Shown here in pieces: positions 26,072 through 34,944 of a stretch of 64,000 nucleotides of DNA. The notes beneath the pieces are model-generated. The model did no database searches. It had not been told where the DNA came from and was given only the letters and a program-made list of their open reading frames with translations. Location of the stretch: contig NC_013757.1 of assembly GCF_000025345.1 (NCBI RefSeq), positions 1,116,001 to 1,180,000 of the forward strand, given 5' to 3'. The stretch comes from Geodermatophilus obscurus DSM 43160 (GTDB lineage Bacteria; Actinomycetota; Actinomycetes; Mycobacteriales; Geodermatophilaceae). Every line of letters begins with the position of its first letter. The first letter of the stretch is position 1. The translations under genes and the position numbers were made by a program.

Positions 26072-27014
26072 TCAGCAGCAGGCCGCCCTGCGCCACGACG
26101 AGGTCGGGGCCGGTACGACGACCGGCCTGGCCAGCCCGTCGGTCGATGTCACCGAGTCCCGGCAGAACAGCCTGTGGAGCGACGCCTGGCGCGAGCTCAA
26201 GCGCAACCCGTTGTTCTGGATCGGCACGGTGCTGGGCGTGCTGTTCGTCCTCATGTCGCTGTTCCCGCAGTTCTTCGCCCGGGGCGCAGACCCGCGCGCG
26301 TGCTCGCTGTCCAACAGCAACCAGACGCCATCGGCGGAGCACTGGTTCGGCTTCGACCAGCAGGGTTGCGACTACTTGGCGCAAGTGGTCCACGGAGCGC
26401 GCAACTCGCTGATCATCGGCCTGCTCGCCGTGCTGGTGATCCTCGTGCTCGGGGTCGTGGTCGGCGCGGTATCCGGGTTCTTCGGCGGCGTGATCGACAG
26501 CGTGCTCAGCCGGGTCACCGACATCTTCTACGCGCTGCCGTTGATCCTGGGCGCGCTGGTCGTCCTCCGTAGCGGGACCCTGGGCCGCGGGGTGGTCGCG
26601 GTGGCGATCGCCCTGGCGGCCTTCGGCTGGATGACGGCGATGCGGCTGGTCCGCTCGCAGGTGATCGCGGTGAAGAGCTCGGACTACGTGGCCGCGGCCC
26701 GTGCCATGGGCGCCTCCAACAGCCGCATCCTGGTGCGGCACATCCTGCCCAACGCCGTCGCTCCGGTGCTGGTGTACACGACCATCACCATCGGCGTGCT
26801 GATCGCGGCGGAGGCGACGCTGACCTACCTCGGCGTCGGGCTCCAGCGGCCGTCCATCTCCTGGGGGCTGCAGATCGACGCGGGGCAGAACCTGCTCCGC
26901 ACGGCCCCGCACCTGGTGCTGTTCCCGAGCCTCGTCCTGACCCTGACCGTGATGGCGTTCGTGATGATGGGTGACGCCCTGCGCGACGCCCTCGACCCGA
27001 GGCAGCGCGCATGA
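26064..27014 (+). CDS. Peptide ABC transporter permease (DppC-type)
   Basis: 316 residues. A hydrophilic N-terminus of about 45 residues precedes the first membrane helix (NPLFWIGTVLGVLFVLMSL). The OppC/DppC features GFDQQGCDYLAQVVHGARNS and the EAA loop AARAMGASNSRILVRHILPN are present. The start overlaps the DppB-type gene, and the stop overlaps the ATPase start in ATGA, so all are coupled. Confidence 0.92.
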   Translation: MTDQQQAALRHDEVGAGTTTGLASPSVDVTESRQNSLWSDAWRELKRNPLFWIGTVLGVLFVLMSLFPQFFARGADPRACSLSNSNQTPSAEHWFGFDQQGCDYLAQVVHGARNSLIIGLLAVLVILVLGVVVGAVSGFFGGVIDSVLSRVTDIFYALPLILGALVVLRSGTLGRGVVAVAIALAAFGWMTAMRLVRSQVIAVKSSDYVAAARAMGASNSRILVRHILPNAVAPVLVYTTITIGVLIAAEATLTYLGVGLQRPSISWGLQIDAGQNLLRTAPHLVLFPSLVLTLTVMAFVMMGDALRDALDPRQRA

Positions 27015-28057
27015 CCCGACCCGAACCGTCCACCTCCGTCCTGCCGGGCACCGGCACGCCGGTGCTCGAGGTCGACGACCTGCACGTGGAGTTCCGCACC
27101 CGCTCCGGCGTGGTGAACGCCGTGAACGGCATCAGCTACAGCCTGGCCGAGGGGGAGACCCTTGCCATCCTCGGCGAGTCCGGCTCGGGCAAGTCGGTCT
27201 CCGCACAGGCGATCATGGGCATTCTTGACACCCCGCCCGCGGTCATCACCGGCGGGGGCATCTACTTCGAGGGCCGCGACCTGTTCGCCCAGTCGCCGGA
27301 GGAGCAGCGGAAGGTGCGCGGCCCGGGGATCTCGATGATCTTCCAGGACGCGCTCTCCTCGCTGAACCCCGTCTACAGCGTGGGCTTCCAGATCGGTGAG
27401 ATGTTCCGCGCGCACCGCGGGATGTCGAAGCGGGACGCCAAGAAGCACGCCATCGAGCTGATGGACCGGGTGCGCATCCCCGCGGCCGCGTCCCGCGTGG
27501 ACGACTACCCGCATCAGTTCTCCGGTGGCATGCGCCAGCGGGTGATGATCGCGATGGCGATCGCGCTCGACCCGCGGGTCCTCATCGCCGACGAGCCCAC
27601 CACCGCCCTCGACGTCACGGTGCAGGCGCAGGTCATGGACCTGCTCAAGGAACTGCAGCGCGACACCGGGATGGGCCTGATCCTGATCACCCACGACCTG
27701 GGGGTGGTGAACGAGGTCGCCGACAACGTGGCGGTCATGTACGCCGGGCGGATCGTCGAGCGCGGCACCGTGGACGACGTCTTCGGCAACCCGGCGCACC
27801 CGTACACCGACGGCCTGATGAGCTCGGTGCCGCAGGTGGAGGCCAAGGGCGGCCGGCTCCTGCCGATCGTCGGCCAGCCGCCGAACCTGGCGGCGATCCC
27901 CAGCGGCTGCCCCTTCCACCCGCGGTGCTCACGCCGGCGGCTCGGGGACGCCGCGGCGCCCGGCCGCGAGTGCGCCACCGACGTGCCGCCGCTGCGCCTG
28001 GTCGCCCCGGGCCGCGAGGCGGCCTGCCACTACAGCGAGGAGGTCCTCGGTGTCTGA
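27011..28057 (+). CDS. Peptide ABC transporter ATP-binding protein (DppD-type)
   Basis: 348 residues. Walker A GESGSGKS at 55-62, signature FSGGMRQR, Walker [13 protein letters not shown] and the switch ITHD are all intact. The C-terminal oligopeptide-transporter extension carries CPFHPRC and a later CHY, where family members can bind an iron-sulfur cluster. It pairs with the second ATPase downstream as a heterodimer. Confidence 0.92.
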   Translation: MTRPEPSTSVLPGTGTPVLEVDDLHVEFRTRSGVVNAVNGISYSLAEGETLAILGESGSGKSVSAQAIMGILDTPPAVITGGGIYFEGRDLFAQSPEEQRKVRGPGISMIFQDALSSLNPVYSVGFQIGEMFRAHRGMSKRDAKKHAIELMDRVRIPAAASRVDDYPHQFSGGMRQRVMIAMAIALDPRVLIADEPTTALDVTVQAQVMDLLKELQRDTGMGLILITHDLGVVNEVADNVAVMYAGRIVERGTVDDVFGNPAHPYTDGLMSSVPQVEAKGGRLLPIVGQPPNLAAIPSGCPFHPRCSRRRLGDAAAPGRECATDVPPLRLVAPGREAACHYSEEVLGV

Positions 28058-29216
28058 CGACAGCTCCGGGAGCATCGCGGCGAGGAACGAGCGAGGAGCG
28101 GACCGGGGCGTGGATGGGGGCACCTCCCGCTTGCGGGGGACGGACCGATCGGCGGTGTCCGAGTCCACGACCGGCGCGACCGCCGCGTCCCGCACCGCGT
28201 CACCCCCCGGCGAGGCGCTGCTGGAGATCCGCGGCCTGAAGAAGCACTTCCCGCTGACCCAGGGGATCGTCTTCAAGCGCACCGTCGGCCACGTCCGAGC
28301 CGTGGACGGCGTCGACCTGACCATGCGCCGCGGCGAGACCGTGGGCCTGGTCGGCGAGTCCGGCTGCGGCAAGTCGACGGTGTCCAAGCTGCTGGTGGCC
28401 CTGGAGCGGCCCACCGACGGGCAGATCCTCTACAAGGGCCGCGACGTCGCCCGGATGAGCGGCCGCGCCCTCAAGGCCTACCGGCGCGAGGTCCAGATCA
28501 TCTTCCAGGACCCGTACGCGTCGCTGAACCCGCGGATGACCGTCGGCGACATCGTCTCCGAGGGCTGGGCCGTGCACGCCGACATCGCGCCGAAGAAGGG
28601 CCGGCTGCAGCGGACCCAGGAGCTGCTCGACCGGGTCGGGCTCAACCCCGACTACGTCAACCGCTACCCGCACCAGTTCTCCGGCGGTCAGCGGCAGCGC
28701 ATCGGCATCGCCCGGGCACTGGCGCTGCGGCCCGAGGTCATCGTCTGCGACGAGCCGGTGTCGGCCCTCGACGTCTCGGTGCAGGCGCAGGTGGTGAACC
28801 TGCTCGAGGACGTGCAGGACGAGTTCGGCCTGTCGTACCTGTTCATCGCGCACGACCTGTCCGTCGTCCGGCACATCTCCGACCGGGTCGCGGTCATGTA
28901 CCTCGGCAGCATCGTGGAGGAGGGCACCGACGCGCAGGTCTACGGCTCGCCGTCGCACCCGTACACGCAGGCGCTGCTGTCGTCGGTGCCGCTGCACGAG
29001 CCGCACCTGCGCGGGCAGAAGGACCGGATCCTGCTCCAGGGCGACGTCCCCAGCCCGGCCGACCCGCCGTCGGGCTGCCGGTTCCGCACCCGCTGCTGGA
29101 AGGCCCAGGACATCTGCGCCCAGGAGGCGCCCGCGCTGGTCGACCGCGGTCAGGGCCACGCCTCGGCCTGCCACTTCGCCGAGGCCCGCACGGTGGTCCC
29201 CGTGGACGTGGAGTGA
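28050..29216 (+). CDS. Peptide ABC transporter ATP-binding protein (DppF-type) with repeat-derived N-terminus
   Basis: 388 residues. The ATPase proper begins near residue 52 ([11 protein letters not shown]), with Walker [10 protein letters not shown], signature FSGGQRQR and Walker [13 protein letters not shown], and ends with the Cys-containing CRFRTRC extension. The first 50 residues are Ser/Arg/Gly/Thr-rich, not found in ordinary DppF, and encoded by a repeat-like stretch at about 28078-28150. The GTG start overlaps the previous gene by eight bases, so the extension is probably translated. Confidence 0.88.
   Translation: MSDDSSGSIAARNERGADRGVDGGTSRLRGTDRSAVSESTTGATAASRTASPPGEALLEIRGLKKHFPLTQGIVFKRTVGHVRAVDGVDLTMRRGETVGLVGESGCGKSTVSKLLVALERPTDGQILYKGRDVARMSGRALKAYRREVQIIFQDPYASLNPRMTVGDIVSEGWAVHADIAPKKGRLQRTQELLDRVGLNPDYVNRYPHQFSGGQRQRIGIARALALRPEVIVCDEPVSALDVSVQAQVVNLLEDVQDEFGLSYLFIAHDLSVVRHISDRVAVMYLGSIVEEGTDAQVYGSPSHPYTQALLSSVPLHEPHLRGQKDRILLQGDVPSPADPPSGCRFRTRCWKAQDICAQEAPALVDRGQGHASACHFAEARTVVPVDVE
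28078..28150 (+). repeat. Repeat-like segment embedded in the DppF-type coding region
   Basis: The run GCGAGGAACGAGCGAGGAGC is followed by GGGGGCACCTCCCGC and TTGCGGGGGACGG. It contains a CCCGC/GCGGG hairpin and GACC-type borders like the intergenic palindromes of this window, but lies in frame inside a gene. It encodes the aberrant N-terminal extension of the ATPase. Confidence 0.5.
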
Positions 29217-29253
29217 GGTGACGCGGCAGTCCCCCCGACGACGACGGACGTGC

Positions 29254-29334
29254 CGTGGTTGATCATGGGGTTGTTGCCGGTGACCGCTGCGTGTCCCGCC
29301 GTGTCGGCTGCGACAACCCCGTGATCAACGCACG
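29254..29334. repeat. Long imperfect palindrome (GTTGATCATGGGGTTGT type)
   Basis: GTTGATCATGGGGTTGT (29258-29274) pairs with ACAACCCCGTGATCAAC (29313-29329), 17 positions with a single T-G wobble. Outside it CGTG (29254-29257) pairs with CACG (29331-29334) past one bulged base. The loop is 38 bases. The arms are clearly AT-richer than the surrounding DNA. It lies between the ABC operon and mshB, so it may end the transporter transcript or be a mobile palindromic element. Confidence 0.75.
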
Positions 29335-29393
29335 GAGGGGGCGCGCGTGACTGCCTCGTCGTCCTCCGTCGTCGGCGTTGCAGGATGGAGCGC

Positions 29394-30278
29394 GTGACCC
29401 CCTCCCGCCGCCTGCTCCTGGTGCACGCCCACCCCGACGACGAGACGATCAACAACGGCGCCACCATGGCCCGCTACGTCGCCGAGGGGGCCCAGGTCAC
29501 CCTGCTCACCTGCACCCTGGGTGAGGAGGGGGAGGTGCTCGTCCCCGAGCTGGAGCTGCTGGCCGCCGAGCACGCCGACCAGCTGGGCGGCTACCGGATC
29601 GGCGAGCTGCGGGCGGCGATGGAGGCCCTGGGCGTCGCCGACTGGCGCTTCCTCGGCGGCCCGGGCCGCTACCGGGACTCCGGGATGATGGGGACGCCGG
29701 CCAACGACGAGCCCCGCGCGTTCTGGAACGCCGACCTCGACGAGGCGGTGGCGCACGCCGTCGCCGTCGTCCGGGAGGTCCGGCCGCAGGTGGTGGTCAC
29801 CTACGACGAGAACGGCGGCTACGGCCACCCCGACCACATCCAGGCCCACCGGGTCGCCATGCGCGCCGTGGACGCCGCCGCCGACCCCGCCTACCGCCCG
29901 GACCTCGGCGGGGCCTGGGAGGTCGCGAAGGTCTACTGGTGCTGCGTGCCGCGCTCGGTCCTGCGGCAGGGCATCGAGGCGCTGGCGGCGCTGGGGGAGG
30001 AGTCGCCCTTCGCGTCGCTGGACGACGTCGACGACCTGCCCTTCGCCGTCCCCGACGAGCTCGTCGCCGCGGCGGTCGACGGGCGGGCGCACGCCCGGCG
30101 CAAGGACGCCGCGATGCGCGCGCACGCCACCCAGATCACCGTCGACGGCCCCTTCTTCGCGCTGTCGAACAACCTGGGCCAGGAGGTCCTCGGCACCGAG
30201 TACTACCGGCTGGTGCGGGGGGAGCGCGGAACCGCCGACGGCTGGGAGGACGACCTCTTCGCCGGCCTGCCCGGATGA
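29394..30278 (+). CDS. mshB: N-acetyl-glucosaminyl-inositol deacetylase (mycothiol biosynthesis)
   Basis: 294 residues from the GTG at 29394, preceded by GGAG. An ATG at 29385 would add three residues. It deacetylates GlcNAc-inositol, the second stage of mycothiol synthesis. With the chosen start the zinc ligands of AHPDDE fall at His13 and Asp16, the numbering of the mycobacterial enzyme, and GHPDH supplies the third ligand near residue 145. [17 protein letters not shown] and [16 protein letters not shown] are typical of MshB rather than the Mca amidase. Confidence 0.93.
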   Translation: MTPSRRLLLVHAHPDDETINNGATMARYVAEGAQVTLLTCTLGEEGEVLVPELELLAAEHADQLGGYRIGELRAAMEALGVADWRFLGGPGRYRDSGMMGTPANDEPRAFWNADLDEAVAHAVAVVREVRPQVVVTYDENGGYGHPDHIQAHRVAMRAVDAAADPAYRPDLGGAWEVAKVYWCCVPRSVLRQGIEALAALGEESPFASLDDVDDLPFAVPDELVAAAVDGRAHARRKDAAMRAHATQITVDGPFFALSNNLGQEVLGTEYYRLVRGERGTADGWEDDLFAGLPG

Positions 30279-30694
30279 GGGCGGTCTCCCGGGTCGCGGC
30301 CGGGCTGCTGGTCGTCGTCCTCGCCGTCTGGCTCGCGCTGGTCGAGGTCTTCTGGTTGCCGCTGCGGGTGTCCGGCGTCCCCGTCCCGGTGTCGGTGGTG
30401 GCCGCCGTCGTCGGCAACCTGCTGCTGGTCGCCCTGGCGGCGCGGTTGACCGGCTCACGGCTCGCCGCGGCGCTGCCCGCCGTGGTGTGGCTGGTCGTCG
30501 CCGTGGGCGCGAGCCTGCGCCGGCCGGAGGGTGACCTGCTCCTGACCGGCGGCGGCGTCCTCGGGTTCCTGTCCCTGGCCTTCCTGCTGGCCGGGGTCGT
30601 GGCCGCCGCCTTCGCCGTCGGGAAGGTGCTCGCCGCGCCCCGGGGCGGCGTCAGTCCGGCGCGTACCGGTAGTGGTAGCGGTGGTGCTCGATGA
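30275..30694 (+). CDS. Small four-helix membrane protein downstream of mshB (DUF6113-like)
   Basis: 139 residues. The ATG overlaps the mshB stop (ATGA). Four hydrophobic segments fill the chain, with short loops and a Gly/Ser/Arg tail. A membrane protein in this position is usual in actinobacterial mshB loci. The DUF6113 assignment is from recollection of context. Its last 44 bases overlap the convergent acetyltransferase gene. Function unknown. Confidence 0.7.
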   Translation: MRAVSRVAAGLLVVVLAVWLALVEVFWLPLRVSGVPVPVSVVAAVVGNLLLVALAARLTGSRLAAALPAVVWLVVAVGASLRRPEGDLLLTGGGVLGFLSLAFLLAGVVAAAFAVGKVLAAPRGGVSPARTGSGSGGAR

Positions 30695-31436
30695 GGCCCG
30701 CCCGCCGGTAGAGCACGCGTGCCGGCGCGTTGGACGCCGCCACCTGCAGGTACACCCAGCGCGCACCGCGCCGGGCGGCCCAGCGCTGCAGCCCGGCCAT
30801 CACCGCGGTGGCCAGCCCCTGCCGGCGGTAGCGCTCCTCGACGGTGACCGCGGCGACCCCGAGCCAGTCCTCGGTGACCACCCCGCGGGCGACGGCGGCC
30901 AGCGGGGCCGGTGGTGGCTCGAGGCGCACGGAGGCGAAGACGACGTCCTCGGCGTTGGTGAGCACCGCGCGGGCGGTCGGCGGCAGCGGGCGGCCGCGGT
31001 GCCGGTAGCCGGCCAGCCACGCGTCGTCCGGCTCGGGGGAGAGGCCGACCGGGACGCCGTCGGCCGCGGTGGGCGTCAGCGGCCCGGTCAGCACCAGCAC
31101 GTCCTCGTCGCGCTGCCAGCCGGCCGCGGCGAAGGCCGTGTCGGCGGCACGGGACTGCCGGCCGGGCAGCTGGGCGCACGGCCGCAGACCGCGGTCGGCG
31201 TACCAGCGGGCCACGGCGTCCGCCGCCTCCGGCAACGGCAGGCCGGGGTCGCCGACGACGAGGGCGGAGTTGGCCCGGCCGGTGAAGCCGCCGCCGGCCC
31301 GCAGCAGCCAGTCGCCGAGGGAGTCCTGCTCCGTGCCGCGCCAGCCCCGTGCGGCCAGCAGCTCGAGGCCTGCGACGTCCAGGGGTGACCGGCTCTGTCC
31401 CACGGTCCGATCCTGCGTCGTCGGCGGGGGCGCCAT
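30651..31436 (-). CDS. GNAT family N-acetyltransferase (tandem-domain type)
   Basis: 261 residues from the ATG at 31436. The C-terminal GNAT domain has VEERYRRQGLATAVMAGLQRWA (split by the acetyl-CoA loop RRQGLA) and [15 protein letters not shown]. The N-terminal 130 residues form a degenerate GNAT-like lobe. It is convergent with, and overlaps, the membrane gene downstream of mshB and is divergent from fdxA. Substrate unknown. Confidence 0.82.
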   Translation of the reverse strand: MAPPPTTQDRTVGQSRSPLDVAGLELLAARGWRGTEQDSLGDWLLRAGGGFTGRANSALVVGDPGLPLPEAADAVARWYADRGLRPCAQLPGRQSRAADTAFAAAGWQRDEDVLVLTGPLTPTAADGVPVGLSPEPDDAWLAGYRHRGRPLPPTARAVLTNAEDVVFASVRLEPPPAPLAAVARGVVTEDWLGVAAVTVEERYRRQGLATAVMAGLQRWAARRGARWVYLQVAASNAPARVLYRRAGLIEHHRYHYRYAPD

Positions 31437-31576
31437 CCCGGCGGGGTCGCACCCGGCGGAGGTCCGCCGAGCCACCCGTTCCGTTTCACGAGAGCGCCAC
31501 GGGCCATACTCAGGGGGAGAACGACCGGCCGTCGCGCCGGCGGAGCAACCCCGCACGTCCCCGGGAGGGAACCACC

Positions 31577-31903
31577 GTGACCTACGTCATCACCCAGGCC
31601 TGCGTCGACGTCCTCGACAAGGCGTGCATCGACGAGTGCCCGGTGGACTGCATCTACGAGGGCGACCGGATGCTCTACATCCACCCCGACGAGTGCGTCG
31701 ACTGCGGCGCCTGCGAGCCGGTGTGCCCGGTCGAGGCCATCTACTACGAGGACGACGTCCCGGACAAGTGGAAGGACTTCTACAACGCCAACGTGGAGTT
31801 CTTCTCCGACCTGGGCAGCCCCGGCGGCGCCGCCAAGACCGGCAAGATCGGCAAGGACCACCCGCTGGTGGCCGCCCTCCCGCCGCAGGGTGAAGGTCAC
31901 TGA
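31577..31903 (+). CDS. fdxA: 7Fe-8S ferredoxin
   Basis: 108 residues from a GTG preceded by GGGAGGG. The cluster ligands CVDVLDKACIDECPVDC and CVDCGACEPVCPVEA are those of FdxA with one [3Fe-4S] and one [4Fe-4S] centre. It carries low-potential electrons in the cytoplasm. It is coupled to dapC, whose CTG start overlaps the fdxA stop, an arrangement also seen in mycobacteria (fdxC next to Rv1178, from memory). Confidence 0.93.
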   Translation: MTYVITQACVDVLDKACIDECPVDCIYEGDRMLYIHPDECVDCGACEPVCPVEAIYYEDDVPDKWKDFYNANVEFFSDLGSPGGAAKTGKIGKDHPLVAALPPQGEGH

Positions 31904-33021
31904 CGAGCACGGTCACGGGGACGGCGGCCGGCCGGCTGCCCGACTTCCCCTGGGACTCGCTCGCCGGAGCCCGGGCCAAGGCGGCCCGGCACCCCGGCGG
32001 TGTCGTCGACCTCTCCATCGGGACGCCGGTCGACGACACCCCTGAGCTGCTCGCCACCGCCCTGGCCGGCGCCGGTAACGCGCCGGGCTACCCGACGGCG
32101 CTGGGCACCGCCGAGCTGCGCACCGCGGCGGCCGGCTGGCTGCAGCGCCGGCTCGGCGTGCGGCTGGCCGACCCGCTGGACGCCACTCCGTCGGTGGTCC
32201 CCACCGTCGGCTCCAAGGAACTCGTCGCGCTGCTGCCGACCATGCTGGGTCTGCGCGGCGCCGGCACGGTGCTGATCCCCGAGGTCGCCTACCCGACCTA
32301 CGAGGTCGGCGCGGTGCTGGCCGGACTCGGCGTGCGGCGCACCGACACCCCGCCGGACGACGCCGCCGGTGTGGTCCTGGTGTGGCTGAACTCCCCGGGC
32401 AACCCGCACGGCCGGGTGCTCACCGACGACGAGCTGCGCGCCTGGGTGGCGTGGGGGCGCGCCCACGGCGTCCCGGTCGTCGCCGACGAGTGCTACGCCA
32501 CCCTCGGCTGGGACGTCGAGCCGCGCTCGATCCTGCACCCGGAGGTCGCCGGTGCCGACCACGGCGGGCTGCTCGCCGTGCACTCGCTGTCCAAGCAGTC
32601 GACCGCTGCGGGCTACCGGGCCGGGCTGCTCTCCGGCGACCCCGCGCTGGTCCGCCAGGTGTGGGAGGTGCGCCGCCACCTCGGCCTGCTGGTGCCCACG
32701 CCGGTGCAGTCGGCCATGGCCGCCGCACTGGCCGACGACGCGCACGTCGACGAGCAGCGGGAGCGCTACCGCGCCCGCCGCGCCCGCCTGGCCGCCGCCG
32801 TCCGGGCCGCCGGCGCCCGCATCGACCACTCCGAGGCCGGGCTGTACCTGTGGGTCACCCGCGACGAGGACTGCTGGACGACGATCGACTGGCTGGCGGA
32901 CCTGGGTGTCGTCGCCGCCCCGGGCTCCTTCTACGGCCCGGCCGGCGGGCGGCACGTGCGCATGGCGCTGACCGCCACCGACGAGCGGATCTCCGCGGCC
33001 GTGGAGCGACTGGCGGGCTGA
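31900..33021 (+). CDS. dapC: Succinyldiaminopimelate transaminase, CTG start
   Basis: 373 residues. It transaminates N-succinyl-2-amino-6-ketopimelate in the succinylase lysine/diaminopimelate route. The open frame begins after a stop at 31891 and has no ATG, GTG or TTG before base 32158. That later GTG would remove LPDFPWDSLAGARAKAAR and the start of the substrate domain. The CTG at 31900 overlaps the fdxA stop as CTGA and has AGGGTGAAGG upstream, so it is the probable start. The pyridoxal lysine is in SLSKQSTAAGYRAG, and NSPGNPHGRVL is the aminotransferase I motif. Confidence 0.85.
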   Translation: MTSTVTGTAAGRLPDFPWDSLAGARAKAARHPGGVVDLSIGTPVDDTPELLATALAGAGNAPGYPTALGTAELRTAAAGWLQRRLGVRLADPLDATPSVVPTVGSKELVALLPTMLGLRGAGTVLIPEVAYPTYEVGAVLAGLGVRRTDTPPDDAAGVVLVWLNSPGNPHGRVLTDDELRAWVAWGRAHGVPVVADECYATLGWDVEPRSILHPEVAGADHGGLLAVHSLSKQSTAAGYRAGLLSGDPALVRQVWEVRRHLGLLVPTPVQSAMAAALADDAHVDEQRERYRARRARLAAAVRAAGARIDHSEAGLYLWVTRDEDCWTTIDWLADLGVVAAPGSFYGPAGGRHVRMALTATDERISAAVERLAG

Positions 33022-33049
33022 GCTCCGGTCGGCGCCTCGCGGCCCTGCG

Positions 33050-34873
33050 TCACCGCCCCGCGGCGTATCCCTGCATGCCGCGTGGGTTGGCCGCTGCCCG
33101 GAGGACCCCGGTCACGGGGTCGCGGCTGACCGCGGAGAGCCGTCCCAGCGACCAGGGGTCGCTGACCGTGACGGTGTGACCCCGGCGCCGCAACTCGGTG
33201 ATGACGTCGTCTCCGATGCGCGACTCGACCACCACCTCGCCGGTCGTCTCCCGCGGGTAGAAGGACGACGGGAAACCGGTGGTGTGCCAGGCCGGTGCGT
33301 CGATGGCGGCCTGCAGGTCGAGCCCGGCCAGGGTGTGGGCCAGCCAGAAGCACAGCTGCCACTGCTCCTGCTGGTCCCCACCCGGGGTGCCGAAGGCCAG
33401 CGTGGGGACGCCGTCCCGCGAGGCCAGCGACGGGGTGAGGGTCGTCCGGGGGCGCTTGCCGGGGGCGAGCGAGTTGGGCAGGCCCTCCTCGAGCCAGAAC
33501 ATCTGCGCTCGCGTGCCCAGGGCGAAGCCCAGCTCGGGGACCACCGGAGAACTCTGCAGCCAGCCGCCGGACGGCGTCGCGGACACCAGGTTGCCCCACC
33601 GGTCGACGACGTCGACGTGGCAGGTGTCACCGCGGGTGGTGCCGGTGGGCGCCACGGTCGGCTCCCCGATGCCGGCGCCCGTCGAGACCGCGTGCGCCCG
33701 CGCGTGCGCGGCCAGGACGTGCCGGGGCAGCTGCGGACGGCGTCCGCCCGGGGAACCGGGTTGCAGACCGGTGGACGCGTGGGTGCCCAGGAGGGCCCGC
33801 CGTTCGACGGCGTACGGCTCCGAGAGGAGGACGTCGGTCGGCACGGTGTCCACGTCCCCGTACCAGGCCTCCCGGTCGGCCATGGCCAGCTTCACGGCCT
33901 CGACGCAGGCGTGCACCAGGTCGGCGTCGGGGGCTGCGGACGGTGCCCGGCGTGTGCGGCCCTCCGGCAGGACGCCGTCCAGCACGGCCAGGGCCTCGAG
34001 CAGCGCCGGCCCCTGCGACCAGGGCCCCGCCTTCGCCAAGGTCCAGCCCCGCCAGTCCAGTGTGACCGGAGGCTCGTACGTCGCCGTCCAGCCGGCCAGG
34101 TCCTGCCCGGTCAGGAACCCGGCATGGTCCCGGCCGGAGTCGTCGCGCACTGGACCCCGGCAGAAGCGGTCGACTGCCTCGGCGACGAAGCCGCTGTACC
34201 AGGCCGACAGTGCCGCGTCGAGCTGCGCCTCACGGGAGGGGCCGCGCGCCGCGTCGAGCAACCGGCGGTACGTCGAGGCCAGGACCGGGTTGCGGAACAG
34301 CGAGCCGGGAGCGGGGGGATCGCCGTCGGCGGAGAGCCAGGTGGCGGCCGATGTGGGCCAGTGGGAGCGGAAGTGCGCGGAGACCGAGGCGACGGTCGCG
34401 GACACCCGTGGGACGACCGGGTGGCCCGTCTCGGCGTACTCGATGGCGAAGCGGAGCACGCTCTCCAGCGGGAGGGTGCCGTGGTCGCGCAGCAGCGTGA
34501 GCCAGGCACCCACCGCGCCGGGGACCGTGGCCGCGAGCAGTCCCGTCCCCGGGACGAGGTCGAGCCCGAGGTGGTCGAAGGCCTCGATCGTGGCGCCGGC
34601 CGGGGCGACCCCCTGACCACAGAGGACGACGGGCGCAGTCACGCCGTGCCTCCCGTCGCCCCGGGCGAAGAGCACCGGCACCTCACCACCCGGCCCGTTC
34701 AGGTGCGGTTCCACGACCTGCAGCACGAACCCCGTGGCCACCGCGGCGTCGAAGGCGTTGCCGCCGGCCTCCAGGGTCGCCATGCCCGCGGCGGTGGCCA
34801 GCCAGTGGGTCGAGGCAACCATGCCGAAGGTGCCGGCGAGCTCGGGCCGGGTGGTGAACGGTGTGGTGTCCAC
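33050..34873 (-). CDS. Gamma-glutamyltransferase family protein (Ntn hydrolase)
   Basis: 607 residues from the GTG at 34873. A longer open frame upstream is unrelated sequence. The self-cleaving threonine is in TRGDTCHVDVVDRWGN, followed by SATPSGGWLQSS. The large-subunit signature GGNAFDAAVATGFVLQVVEP and a C-terminal GTPGGDQQEQWQ are intact. No signal peptide is visible, so unlike classical GGT it is probably cytoplasmic. Mycothiol replaces glutathione in these bacteria, so the natural gamma-glutamyl or acyl substrate is open. Confidence 0.87.
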   Translation of the reverse strand: MDTTPFTTRPELAGTFGMVASTHWLATAAGMATLEAGGNAFDAAVATGFVLQVVEPHLNGPGGEVPVLFARGDGRHGVTAPVVLCGQGVAPAGATIEAFDHLGLDLVPGTGLLAATVPGAVGAWLTLLRDHGTLPLESVLRFAIEYAETGHPVVPRVSATVASVSAHFRSHWPTSAATWLSADGDPPAPGSLFRNPVLASTYRRLLDAARGPSREAQLDAALSAWYSGFVAEAVDRFCRGPVRDDSGRDHAGFLTGQDLAGWTATYEPPVTLDWRGWTLAKAGPWSQGPALLEALAVLDGVLPEGRTRRAPSAAPDADLVHACVEAVKLAMADREAWYGDVDTVPTDVLLSEPYAVERRALLGTHASTGLQPGSPGGRRPQLPRHVLAAHARAHAVSTGAGIGEPTVAPTGTTRGDTCHVDVVDRWGNLVSATPSGGWLQSSPVVPELGFALGTRAQMFWLEEGLPNSLAPGKRPRTTLTPSLASRDGVPTLAFGTPGGDQQEQWQLCFWLAHTLAGLDLQAAIDAPAWHTTGFPSSFYPRETTGEVVVESRIGDDVITELRRRGHTVTVSDPWSLGRLSAVSRDPVTGVLRAAANPRGMQGYAAGR

Positions 34874-34944
34874 GTGTGCGCACGCCTCCTCGGTGCCGGG
34901 CCGATGCGACCGACGGTCCCATCCTCGCCTCGAGGAGGATGCCG

